Shown here: positions 1 through 5,127 of the stretch, in pieces | Position numbering within the stretch: the first letter of the stretch is position 1 | How the letters are laid out: every line of letters starts with the position of its first letter | DNA from: Candidatus Adiutrix sp. | GTDB taxonomy: Bacteria > Desulfobacterota > Desulfarculia > Adiutricales > Adiutricaceae | DNA length: 5,127 nt | Direction of reading: 5' to 3' | NCBI GenBank assembly: GCA_031283395.1 | Contig: JAITBV010000279.1 | Coordinates: 1 to 5,127 of the forward strand | Notes under the pieces: model-generated | What the model was told of the DNA's origin: nothing | The model's database searches: none | The model's input: only the letters and a program-made list of their open reading frames with translations | Translations under genes and position numbers: made by a program

Positions 1-375
1 GCGGGCCATGGCCACGGTGTGGCGGTCATGGAAGAGGCCGTTATTGGCCTCGTTTTCAATGGGCGGGCGGGTGGGCCGTTCGTTCATGGCCGCGTCCAGT
101 CCGCCGCCCTGGATCATGAAGCCGGGGATGACCCGGTGGAAAATAGTGCCGGCGTAGTGGCCGTCCTGGACATATTGAAGGAAGTTGGCCGTGGTCCGGG
201 GCGCGGCCTCATGGTGGAGTTCCAGGATGATGTCGCCGTGGCTGGTGGTCAGTTGCACGAACATAGGCTTACCTTTCGCCGGCGGCGTCGCGTTGCCGGC
301 CTGGGCCATAACGGCCGGGGGGGCCGCCCATAACCAGAGCCCGAGAGCGAACAGGACGCCGAATTTCAGGTTCAT
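1..375 (-). CDS. Exported cyclophilin-type peptidyl-prolyl cis-trans isomerase (C-terminus outside window)
   Basis: Predicted to catalyse cis-trans isomerisation of X-Pro bonds in envelope proteins. Seen: 125 codons read leftward from an ATG and remain open at the window edge, so about a third or more of the protein is missing. Residues 1-24 form a signal peptide: one Lys, then a hydrophobic Leu/Trp/Ala stretch, then a V-M-A cleavage site before Gln25. The cyclophilin fold begins near residue 39 (FVQLTTSHGDIILEL). It continues with the family signature FHRVIPGFMIQGG at 79-91, whose Arg81, Phe86 and Gln89 correspond to catalytic Arg55, Phe60 and Gln63 of human cyclophilin A. The last visible residues, TVAMAR, match the usual start of the next conserved block. 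It lies 36 bases after the lipoprotein gene with no visible terminator between them, so co-transcription is likely. Resembles PpiA-type periplasmic enzymes. Family call is secure; an orthology-based gene name is not. Confidence 0.95.
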   Translation of the reverse strand, partial: MNLKFGVLFALGLWLWAAPPAVMAQAGNATPPAKGKPMFVQLTTSHGDIILELHHEAAPRTTANFLQYVQDGHYAGTIFHRVIPGFMIQGGGLDAAMNERPTRPPIENEANNGLFHDRHTVAMAR

Positions 376-383
376 GTTTAGGT

Positions 384-389
384 TTCCTT
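384..389 (-). promoter_or_regulatory. Ribosome binding site of the cyclophilin gene
   Basis: On the minus strand AAGGAA lies 8 bases before the ATG at 375, within a purine-rich run. It supports the start that includes the signal peptide, rather than the internal Met38 that would give a cytoplasmic form. Confidence 0.7.
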
Positions 390-411
390 TCCCCCTTTGG
401 GCCCTGGCGGC

Positions 412-1350
412 TCAATTGACGGTTTGAATCACGTCCCCGGCGAAAACCTGGCCTTCCGTCAACTCCAGCGTGGCGTAATGGTCGCCCACTTCCGTAACCG
501 CCAGCCGGGCCGAGGCGGCGCCCATTACCTGGTAGGTTTCACCGATGGTGTTGGTGATGGTCCGCAAAATTTCCAGGTGGACGAACCTTTGGCCTTTTTT
601 GAGGCCCACATCGGCCCCGAAGGCGATGACCGCCGTCAGGCCGTCGGTGGATATCACCCGCGCCTTGAACGGCAGGTCGGCCAGGCCTTCCAGGGTCCGG
701 TGGGCCGATTCGGCCAGGGCCGCGTCCAGGCTGCCCTCCATGGCCTCCTGGCTGGGACCTTCACTTAGGTCGGCCTCCAAAAACTGTCTTTCGCCCGGGC
801 CGTCGTCATGCCGGCCCACGCTGGCCCGGGAGACCAGGACTATGCCGGTGGCCGAATCCAGGGCGCTGACGGCCAGCACCGCGTCCACGTAGTCCCGCTG
901 GCTGGTGAAGATGCGGGCCAGGCGGCGCCAGCCCTTGCGCTGGCTGTAACTCGATATTTCCGAGATCGATCCCAGGACCACGGCATTGAGCCTGAGGTCG
1001 GAACCCACCTGGGCGGCCTGGGCCGGGGTCAGCGGACCGTAAAACCCCCAGGCGTTCAGGGCCGCGTCCACTTCCTCCGCCGGCACCACTTCCAGGTGGG
1101 AGTCCTTGGCCAGTTCTTCGCTCAACAAGCGGGCCAGGTTGAGTCCGGCCCCCGGGGCGCCCAGGCCCACCCCGTCATAAAAGGGAACCACCCCCACCCG
1201 AAGCCGAGCCGGGCTGATGAAGCTGGGCGAATTCAGAAAACCCCATCGCAACTCGTTGTCCTGGGCATAATCAATGACCGCGCCGCAACCTCCGACCGCC
1301 AGGGCCAATAAGGCCAGGAGGCTGGCTTTAACAGAAAGGCGTTCCTTCAC
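412..1350 (-). CDS. Predicted envelope lipoprotein with CsgG/TolB-N-like and FlgT-C-like regions
   Basis: Function unknown; the architecture suggests an envelope-anchored assembly or scaffolding lipoprotein. From the chosen GTG start the product is 312 residues. Residues 1-21 are a lipoprotein signal (charged MKERLSVK, then a Leu/Ala core) ending in the lipobox AVGGC with acylated Cys22. Gly at +2 does not suggest inner-membrane retention, so outer-membrane placement is inferred. Residues 50-130 (VGVVPF, LARLLSEELAKDSHLEVVP, then LNAVVLGSISEISSY) follow the alpha/beta pattern of CsgG/TolB-N-like domains. Residues 228-310 (ARVISTDGLTAVIAFGADVGLKKGQRF, in pieces, to FAGDVIQTV) resemble the C-terminal beta domain of FlgT-type proteins. 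Both domain calls are by pattern only. The frame is open upstream to a TTG at 1434, but that extension overlaps an A/T-rich promoter-like stretch, lacks a ribosome binding site and would bury the signal peptide, so GTG 1350 is preferred. Probably co-transcribed with the cyclophilin gene downstream. Confidence 0.8.
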   Translation of the reverse strand: MKERLSVKASLLALLALAVGGCGAVIDYAQDNELRWGFLNSPSFISPARLRVGVVPFYDGVGLGAPGAGLNLARLLSEELAKDSHLEVVPAEEVDAALNAWGFYGPLTPAQAAQVGSDLRLNAVVLGSISEISSYSQRKGWRRLARIFTSQRDYVDAVLAVSALDSATGIVLVSRASVGRHDDGPGERQFLEADLSEGPSQEAMEGSLDAALAESAHRTLEGLADLPFKARVISTDGLTAVIAFGADVGLKKGQRFVHLEILRTITNTIGETYQVMGAASARLAVTEVGDHYATLELTEGQVFAGDVIQTVN

Positions 1351-1357
1351 CAAAAGG

Positions 1358-1361
1358 CCTC
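1358..1361 (-). promoter_or_regulatory. Ribosome binding site that selects GTG 1350 as lipoprotein start
   Basis: Minus-strand GAGG stands 7 bases before the GTG codon at 1350. No comparable Shine-Dalgarno sequence precedes the upstream in-frame candidates, TTG at 1434 or ATG at 1422. The resulting N-terminus is a normal lipoprotein signal. A TTG immediately before the GTG is a possible alternative start one codon longer. Confidence 0.6.
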
Positions 1362-1367
1362 GGATAC

Positions 1368-1382
1368 CCCGGTCGGACCGGG
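1368..1382. repeat. Short perfect inverted repeat in the lipoprotein leader
   Basis: The arms CCCGGT and ACCGGG are perfectly complementary around a 3-base loop. In the mRNA it would form a 6-bp GC-rich hairpin ending 6 bases before the GAGG ribosome binding site. As DNA it could be an operator, because it fills a 16-base spacer behind a TTGACA hexamer (minus strand, 1383-1388). No T-run follows it, so it is not an intrinsic terminator. A role is inferred only; a 15-base repeat can arise by chance in GC-rich DNA. Confidence 0.4.
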
Positions 1383-1410
1383 TGTCAAGTTCTCTTATTG
1401 TATCTAAATT

Positions 1411-1439
1411 ACTATAAGACATTGAAGTAGTCAAACCAA
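1411..1439 (-). promoter_or_regulatory. Predicted promoter for lipoprotein-cyclophilin genes
   Basis: On the minus strand TTGGTT (1439-1434) is separated by 17 bases from TATAGT (1416-1411), which matches 5 of 6 bases of the sigma-70 -10 consensus. The stretch 1384-1445 is clearly A/T-rich compared with the GC-rich flanks, as expected for a promoter. Transcription would start near 1404, giving a leader of roughly 54 bases before GTG 1350. Other pairings are possible: TTGACT at 1434-1429, or TACAAT at 1402-1397. The exact hexamers are therefore uncertain although the region is convincing. Confidence 0.5.
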
Positions 1440-1442
1440 AAA

Positions 1443-2180
1443 TTAGGGGGGGCCGTCTTTTATGGTCCGGGCCGCTCTTAAGGCCAGCCTGGCCGCCCGG
1501 TCCAGGCCCCGCCGGAACCCGGGCCGGTCCAGGCCGGGTTTATGGCCGTTTTCCGACAGAAGATCGTCTATGACCAGGAGGGCGGCCAGGCGGCGTCCGC
1601 GGAAGCGGGCCACGGCCCACAGCGCCGTGGTCTCCATGTCCACGGCCAGGGCGCCCGAGGCTTTCTGGGCGGCCACCTGGGCGGCGGTTTCCCGGCAGGG
1701 GGCGTCGGTGGACCAGATAGCGCCCCCGAAAAGGGGTTCGCCCTGGGCCAGGAGGAGGCGGCGCAGGTCCTGGTCCGGGCTCAAGGGGGCGGGGTAGTGG
1801 GCGGAGGTGCCCTCGGTGCTCAGGCCGGTCTCCGGGCAGAGGAGGTCCCCGGGCTTAAGGCCGGCGTCCAGCCCGCCGGCCAGGCCGAAAAAGATGATTT
1901 CCTCGCCCCCCCGGCGAAAAAGCTCTTCCAGGGTCAGCGCGGCCCAGGGCGCTCCCAGGACCGGCCCGGCCAGGAAAAAGTCCGGCCAGACGGTCAGGGT
2001 GGTCAGCCCCCCCCAGAGGGGCGGCCGGCGTTCTCCTCCGGGCGGAGCCCAGCGGCGCAGGGTGCCGAGTCCGGCGGCGGCCAACAGGCCGCGCCGGGGC
2101 AGTTTTTCCCCGGGGGCCGGCGGCCGGGGGGGGAAGGCCAGTTCCGGGTCGGCCTGGGGTGCGGGCGTTTCAGAGGTCAT
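1443..2180 (-). CDS. Nucleoside phosphorylase superfamily protein (PNP/UDP family)
   Basis: Probably cleaves or transfers the glycosidic bond of a nucleoside in the cytoplasm; the substrate cannot be told. The product is 245 residues, the usual size for this superfamily. FFGLAGGLDAGLKPGDLL (97-114) is the glycine-rich block also seen in MTA/SAH nucleosidases and HpnG-like enzymes. EGTSAHY (123-129) and STDAPCRET (157-165) are uridine-phosphorylase-like blocks. VDMETTALWAVARFRG (180-195) is the family signature, with Met182 and Glu183 in the ribose-binding position. IDD (204-206) is a candidate for the late Asp that binds or protonates the base. The first 50 residues are rich in Pro, Ala and Arg, and I see no clear GDPxR phosphate-binding loop, so a nucleosidase is also possible. 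Its ATG overlaps the queA stop as ATGA and has no good ribosome binding site, so it is probably translated by coupling. The frame extends further upstream inside queA, but homology begins only after this ATG. Confidence 0.85.
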   Translation of the reverse strand: MTSETPAPQADPELAFPPRPPAPGEKLPRRGLLAAAGLGTLRRWAPPGGERRPPLWGGLTTLTVWPDFFLAGPVLGAPWAALTLEELFRRGGEEIIFFGLAGGLDAGLKPGDLLCPETGLSTEGTSAHYPAPLSPDQDLRRLLLAQGEPLFGGAIWSTDAPCRETAAQVAAQKASGALAVDMETTALWAVARFRGRRLAALLVIDDLLSENGHKPGLDRPGFRRGLDRAARLALRAARTIKDGPP

Positions 2181-3247
2181 ATTATGAGCATGGCATCGCC
2201 GTAGCTGTGGAAGCGGAAGCCCGCGGCCACGGCTTCGGCGTAGGCGGCCAGGAGCTTTTCCCGGCCGGCCAGGGCCGCGGTCAGCATTATCAGGCTTGAG
2301 CCGGGCAGGTGAAAGTTGGTCAAAAGACCGTCCACCGCCAGGAAGTGGTAGCCGGGCCGGATGAAGAGATCGCCCCAGCCCGTCCGGGCCGCGGGGGGGC
2401 CCTCGGCGGCGGCCCATTCCAGGGCCCGGACCACGGTGGTGCCCACGGCCACCACGGGCCGGCCCGTCCGCCGGGCCCGGTCCACGGCCTCGGCCGCCCG
2501 GGCCGGCACGGAGATGTGTTCCCGGTGGAGACGGCCTTCGGCCAACTGGGTCCGGGTCAGGGGGGCGAAGGTGCCGGCGCCGACCTTGAGGGTCACTTCG
2601 GCCGTCTCAAAGCCGGCCGCCTTAAGTTCGGCCAGCATATCCCGGGTGAAGTGGAGCCCGGCCGTGGGCGCGGCCACGGCGCCGGGGGTGACTCCGAAAA
2701 CGGTCTGGTAACGGTCGCGGTCCTCGTCGTCGTCGGGTCTTTTTATGTAGAAGGGCAGGGGGACATGGCCGATCTCCTCGAAGACCAGGGCCGGGGGTTT
2801 TTCAAAGTTAAAACGGATGAGGCGCCGGCCTTCGGGGTCGGCGGCCAGGGTCAGGCCGGACAAAACGTCCCGGTGGCCGGGCCGGCTGAAGGTGAGGCCG
2901 GTCCCGGGTTTGACCCGGCGGCCGGGATGGACCAGGCACCACAGGTCTTGGGGACCGGCCGGGGTCCCGTCCGGCGGCGGCTCCAGGATGAAGGCTTCCA
3001 CCTGGCCGCCCGTATCGGCCCGGCGGCCCCGAAGGCGGCAGAAGGTCACCTGGACCTGGTTGAAGACCAACAGGGCTCCGGGCGGCAAAAGCTCCGGCAG
3101 TTCCGGAAAAAGGCGCCGCTCGGCCGGCCCCGGCCCGCGGGGGACGAGCATCAGGCGTGAGTGTCCCCGCGGCGCGGGCGGCCGTTGGGCCACCAGGGAC
3201 GGGGGCAGGTCGAACCTGAAGGGGGCCAGTTCCGGCAGGACGTTCAT
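2177..3247 (-). CDS. queA: S-adenosylmethionine:tRNA ribosyltransferase-isomerase
   Basis: QueA transfers and isomerises the ribosyl group of SAM onto preQ1 at position 34 of GUN-anticodon tRNAs. It makes epoxyqueuosine and releases adenine and methionine. The 356-residue length equals that of the E. coli enzyme. Motifs run in the expected order: FDLPPSLVAQRP (12-23), LVFN (60-63), GHVPLPFYIKRPD (160-172), RYQTVF (179-184), PGAVAAPTAGLHF (188-200), VGAGTF (222-227), VAVGTTVVRALE (266-277), TNFHLPGSSLIML (310-322) and FRFHSYGDAML (344-354). Two places differ from the usual consensus: VTLK instead of VTLH before VGAGTF, and NQVQVTFCRL where NDTxVxxARL is common. The start ATG overlaps the MATE stop (ATGA, 3244-3247) without a strong ribosome binding site, so translational coupling is likely. 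The stop in turn overlaps the phosphorylase start. No other queuosine gene is in view. Confidence 0.98.
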   Translation of the reverse strand: MNVLPELAPFRFDLPPSLVAQRPPAPRGHSRLMLVPRGPGPAERRLFPELPELLPPGALLVFNQVQVTFCRLRGRRADTGGQVEAFILEPPPDGTPAGPQDLWCLVHPGRRVKPGTGLTFSRPGHRDVLSGLTLAADPEGRRLIRFNFEKPPALVFEEIGHVPLPFYIKRPDDDEDRDRYQTVFGVTPGAVAAPTAGLHFTRDMLAELKAAGFETAEVTLKVGAGTFAPLTRTQLAEGRLHREHISVPARAAEAVDRARRTGRPVVAVGTTVVRALEWAAAEGPPAARTGWGDLFIRPGYHFLAVDGLLTNFHLPGSSLIMLTAALAGREKLLAAYAEAVAAGFRFHSYGDAMLII

Positions 3248-4716
3248 GCTTTTTCGATCACTTTTTTGTTACGCCAGCGGCCCTGGCGATAGCGCCAACA
3301 GCCCGCGGCGTTCAAAATAAGGATATAGACGACGAAGACTATCCACAGGCTGTTGATGGAGGCCAGGCCCAGCCCAAAGAGCAGCCAGATCGGCAGGACC
3401 AGGCAGACCAGTCCACTGAGGCCCATGGCGGCCATGGGAAACCAGACGTCCCCCGCCCCGCTCAGGGCTCCGAAGGCGCAGAGATACAGGCCGTCGAATA
3501 GTGAATATATAACCACAAAGCGCAGGAGTATCACCCCCAGGTCCAGGATCTGGCGGGCCTCGGCCGGGGTATAGCTGCCGGAAAGGAACAGGCCCAGAAG
3601 GGCTTCGGGGAAAAGCAGGAAGCCCGCGGCCACCAGGGACACGTAGAAGGTGCTGATCCCGACCCCGCTGAGCATGGCTTCGGCCGCCTCTTCCGGCCGG
3701 TCCCGTCCGATGGACTGCCCGACCATGATGCTGACGCTGATGCCTACCCCGAGCATGGGGAAAAAGGACAGGGACTCTATGGAGAAGATGATGTTGTTGG
3801 CCGCCAGAAATATCTCCCCCAGGCGGCCGACGGCGAAGGCGAAGAAGGTGAAGGCCCCCAGTTCCAGAAAGCGCTGGAGCCCCCCCGGAAAGCCGTAGAA
3901 GACGAGCCTTTTTACGAGTTTCAGGTCCGGCTTCCAGGCGCTGAATACTCCGTGGCTGGCCTCCATTTTCCGGTTGAAGACAATAAGGGCGAAGATAAGG
4001 GCGACCACCAGCCAGCTTATGACGTCGGCCGCCGCCGCCCCGGGCACGCCGTGGGCCTCGAACACCCGGAAATCCCCGAGGTTGAGGCCGAAAATAAGGA
4101 AATAGGTCAGGGGGATGTTGACCAGGGCCCCGGCCAGGTTGACCCACATGACCACCCGGGTGCGGCCCAGGCCGGACAAAAAGGAGGCCAGGGCCAGAAA
4201 GACCAGGTTAAGGGCCGCGGGCACGCACAAGATGCGGTAGTAGGTGACCTCCAGCTCCTGGATATGTTGGGGGTGGCCCCCCAGGCGGAACATGAAGGGG
4301 GCGGCGAAATAGGTCAGCCCGATGAGCAACCCGGACAGGGCGGACAGGTAAAGGCCCTGCCAGAGGGCGTCCGCGGCCCGGCGGGGCCGGCCGGCCCCGG
4401 TGTATTGGGCGGCGAAGACGCTGACGTAGCCGACCAGGCCCTGGAAAAAGGCCGTGACCGTCACATAGGTCACCCCGGCCGGAAGCGAGGCGGCCACGGC
4501 TTCCAGGGAATAGTGGCTCAGAAAGAGCCGGTTGGTGAACAGCATGGCCGAAACGGAGATGTTGGAGGCGACGATAGGCAGGCCCAGGCTCAGCAGATGC
4601 CGGTAGCCGTTGACTCCCCGCCAGCGGTGCCGGGGGGACAGGGCTTTGCAGGTCTCGCCCAGGCTCCGGGGCCGGGCCGGGACGCCTTCGGCCGCCGCCA
4701 TCGAATCAGGTCCCAT
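3244..4716 (-). CDS. MATE family multidrug/cation efflux transporter
   Basis: Integral inner-membrane antiporter of the MATE (NorM/DinF-like) family, expected to export cationic or other small molecules against Na+ or H+. Its real substrate is unknown. The 490 residues hold about twelve hydrophobic segments in two six-helix halves, near residues 40-62, 82-104, 120-142, 160-180, 188-210, 228-248, 270-296, 308-334, 350-372, 390-412, 425-447 and 455-475. The two halves carry matching loop motifs: AAQYTGAGRPRRA (102-114) and VGQSIGRDRPEEA (332-344). NRLFLSHYSLEAVAASLPAG (62-81) is the MATE equivalent of the 'drxFlg' block in helix 1-2. The cytoplasmic N-tail of about 38 residues is slightly long; Met6 is an alternative start, but AGGAG lies 5 bases before Met1. 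It is the first gene of the operon, overlaps queA by 4 bases, and has a promoter with an operator-like palindrome. Confidence 0.95.
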   Translation of the reverse strand: MGPDSMAAAEGVPARPRSLGETCKALSPRHRWRGVNGYRHLLSLGLPIVASNISVSAMLFTNRLFLSHYSLEAVAASLPAGVTYVTVTAFFQGLVGYVSVFAAQYTGAGRPRRAADALWQGLYLSALSGLLIGLTYFAAPFMFRLGGHPQHIQELEVTYYRILCVPAALNLVFLALASFLSGLGRTRVVMWVNLAGALVNIPLTYFLIFGLNLGDFRVFEAHGVPGAAAADVISWLVVALIFALIVFNRKMEASHGVFSAWKPDLKLVKRLVFYGFPGGLQRFLELGAFTFFAFAVGRLGEIFLAANNIIFSIESLSFFPMLGVGISVSIMVGQSIGRDRPEEAAEAMLSGVGISTFYVSLVAAGFLLFPEALLGLFLSGSYTPAEARQILDLGVILLRFVVIYSLFDGLYLCAFGALSGAGDVWFPMAAMGLSGLVCLVLPIWLLFGLGLASINSLWIVFVVYILILNAAGCWRYRQGRWRNKKVIEKA

Positions 4717-4720
4717 GCTT

Positions 4721-4726
4721 TCTCCT
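4721..4726 (-). promoter_or_regulatory. Ribosome binding site of the MATE gene
   Basis: Minus-strand AGGAGA stands just before the ATG at 4716, with 5 bases between AGGAG and the start codon. It is the strongest ribosome binding site in the leftward operon, and it favours Met1 over Met6. Confidence 0.75.
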
Positions 4727-4740
4727 AAATACAGACCGGC

Positions 4741-4769
4741 ACTCTAGCACCAACCGGTTGAAATGGCAA
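4741..4769 (-). promoter_or_regulatory. Predicted sigma-70 promoter of the MATE-queA-phosphorylase operon
   Basis: On the minus strand TTGCCA (4769-4764, 5 of 6 consensus bases) is followed after exactly 17 bases by TAGAGT (4746-4741, 4 of 6). Transcription would begin near 4734, leaving an 18-base leader that holds the AGGAGA ribosome binding site. The spacing fits well, and the region lies at the right distance from the start codon. Confidence 0.6.
4751..4760. promoter_or_regulatory. Candidate operator: perfect palindrome CAACCGGTTG
   Basis: A 10-bp perfect palindrome lies wholly within the spacer (4747-4763) of the predicted MATE promoter, between the -35 and -10 hexamers. A protein bound there would block RNA polymerase. 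Efflux genes are often controlled by TetR- or MarR-type repressors bound in this position, but no regulator gene is in the window and the site is short. The role is inferred. Confidence 0.4.
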
Positions 4770-4789
4770 TATTGACCAGCCGAAAGATG

Positions 4790-4818
4790 TTGACAAAAAT
4801 AAGCCGCCGTGATACTAA
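4790..4818 (+). promoter_or_regulatory. Predicted promoter of rplM
   Basis: A perfect TTGACA -35 hexamer (4790-4795) is followed after 17 bases by TACTAA (4813-4818, only 3 of 6 matches). GATACT (4811-4816) is an alternative -10 at 15 bases with 4 of 6 matches. A second box, TTGACC, lies 18 bases upstream at 4772-4777 and could serve a tandem start, with AAAAAT as its -10 after 17 bases. The leader before the rplM ATG would be about 30-35 bases. Confidence 0.5.
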
Positions 4819-4846
4819 GATAAGTTCCGAATCGGGAGAAGGGGTC

Positions 4847-4853
4847 AGGAAGG
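4847..4853 (+). promoter_or_regulatory. Ribosome binding site of rplM
   Basis: AGGAAGG ends 5 bases before the ATG at 4859, in a purine-rich leader. It supports this ATG over the internal Met7. Confidence 0.7.
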
Positions 4854-4858
4854 CGGCC

Positions 4859-5127
4859 ATGATCAGCAAAACTTTTATGGCGAAGGAAAACGAAGTTGAC
4901 AAGAAGTGGTTCGTGGTGGACGCGGAAGGCTTGGTCCTGGGCCGTCTGGCCTCGGAGATAGCCCGCCGCCTGCGGGGCAAGCACAAGGCCATCTTCACCC
5001 CCCATAACGATACGGGCGATTTCGTGGTCGTGGTCAATGCCGGCAAGGTGCGCCTGACCGGCCGCAAACTCGACCAGAAGGTATATTACCGTTACAGCGG
5101 CTTCATCGGCGGCCTTAAGGAAACGGT
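4859..5127 (+). CDS. rplM: 50S ribosomal protein L13 (C-terminus outside window)
   Basis: L13 is an early-assembling protein of the large ribosomal subunit that binds 23S rRNA. Only 89 complete codons are present, of the 140-150 usual for the family; the frame is open at the window end. The sequence follows the family closely: KTF near the start (4-6), [20 protein letters not shown] (14-33), ARRLRGKHK (35-43), [19 protein letters not shown] (46-64), then LTGRK (66-70), KVYYRYSG (74-81) and IGGLKE (83-88). The start aligns with E. coli MKTF with three extra residues and has a good ribosome binding site. In most bacteria rpsI (S9) follows directly, so it is expected just beyond the window, though this cannot be seen here. 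It is transcribed divergently from the MATE operon and looks like a normal housekeeping gene. Confidence 0.98.
   Translation, partial: MISKTFMAKENEVDKKWFVVDAEGLVLGRLASEIARRLRGKHKAIFTPHNDTGDFVVVVNAGKVRLTGRKLDQKVYYRYSGFIGGLKET

Noticed and set aside
1435..1460. Possible terminator after the phosphorylase stop
   Set aside because: A run of five T residues follows a C-run on the minus strand, but no complementary stem is present, so read-through into the lipoprotein gene is possible.
1542..2204. Rightward open frame of 220 codons opposite the phosphorylase
   Set aside because: It is a Gly/Gln-rich antisense shadow with no domain.
2181..2417. N-terminal extension of the phosphorylase frame into queA
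   Set aside because: The extra 79 residues are Pro/Arg/Gly-rich, lie fully inside queA, and show no phosphorylase similarity. The ATGA overlap at 2177-2180 is a normal operon junction.
2309..3160. Long rightward open frame of 283 codons opposite queA
   Set aside because: It is Gly/Ala/Pro/Arg-rich, has no recognisable domain, and is fully antisense to an unmistakable queA. Such frames are common in GC-rich coding DNA.
3269..4147. Leftward open frame of 292 codons inside the MATE gene in another frame
   Set aside because: It is a low-complexity Arg/Gly/Pro shadow of the MATE coding sequence, with no motif.
4827..4835. CCGA-A-TCGG repeat in the rplM leader
   Set aside because: Four-base arms with a one-base centre cannot form a stable hairpin and are too short to be a convincing operator.

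Overview
The window reads as an ordinary piece of chromosome from a GC-rich Gram-negative bacterium. Three things point to Gram-negative: a predicted lipoprotein with a lipobox, a cyclophilin with a signal peptide, and a NorM-like MATE transporter. Codon choice is uniformly G/C-ending. The gene set would fit a Desulfobacterota (delta-proteobacterial) genome, but that placement is an impression, not something the sequence proves. No mobile element, CRISPR array, tRNA, rRNA or phage gene was seen.

Layout: one divergent promoter region (4717-4858) separates a rightward ribosomal protein gene from a leftward series of five genes. To the right is rplM (L13), cut by the window end. To the left is an operon joined by two ATGA stop/start overlaps: a MATE transporter, then queA, then a nucleoside-phosphorylase-superfamily gene. 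A 92-base gap containing an A/T-rich promoter-like stretch follows. After it come a predicted lipoprotein with CsgG/TolB-N-like and FlgT-C-like regions, and an exported cyclophilin-type peptidyl-prolyl isomerase cut by the window start.

How the genes may work together: QueA performs the SAM-dependent step of tRNA queuosine synthesis and releases adenine, and the overlapping phosphorylase homologue is probably a base or nucleoside salvage or hydrolysis enzyme. No functional link to the MATE transporter is obvious beyond co-translation. The lipoprotein and the exported prolyl isomerase both act outside the cytoplasm, are 36 bases apart, and probably form an envelope-biogenesis unit.

The most informative non-coding signals are three. 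A 10-bp perfect palindrome sits in the 17-bp spacer of the predicted MATE promoter, where a repressor would act. A promoter lies inside the longest possible lipoprotein reading frame, which moves the real start to a GTG at 1350. A short hairpin precedes the ribosome binding site of that GTG. I do not see a clearly novel multi-gene system here.
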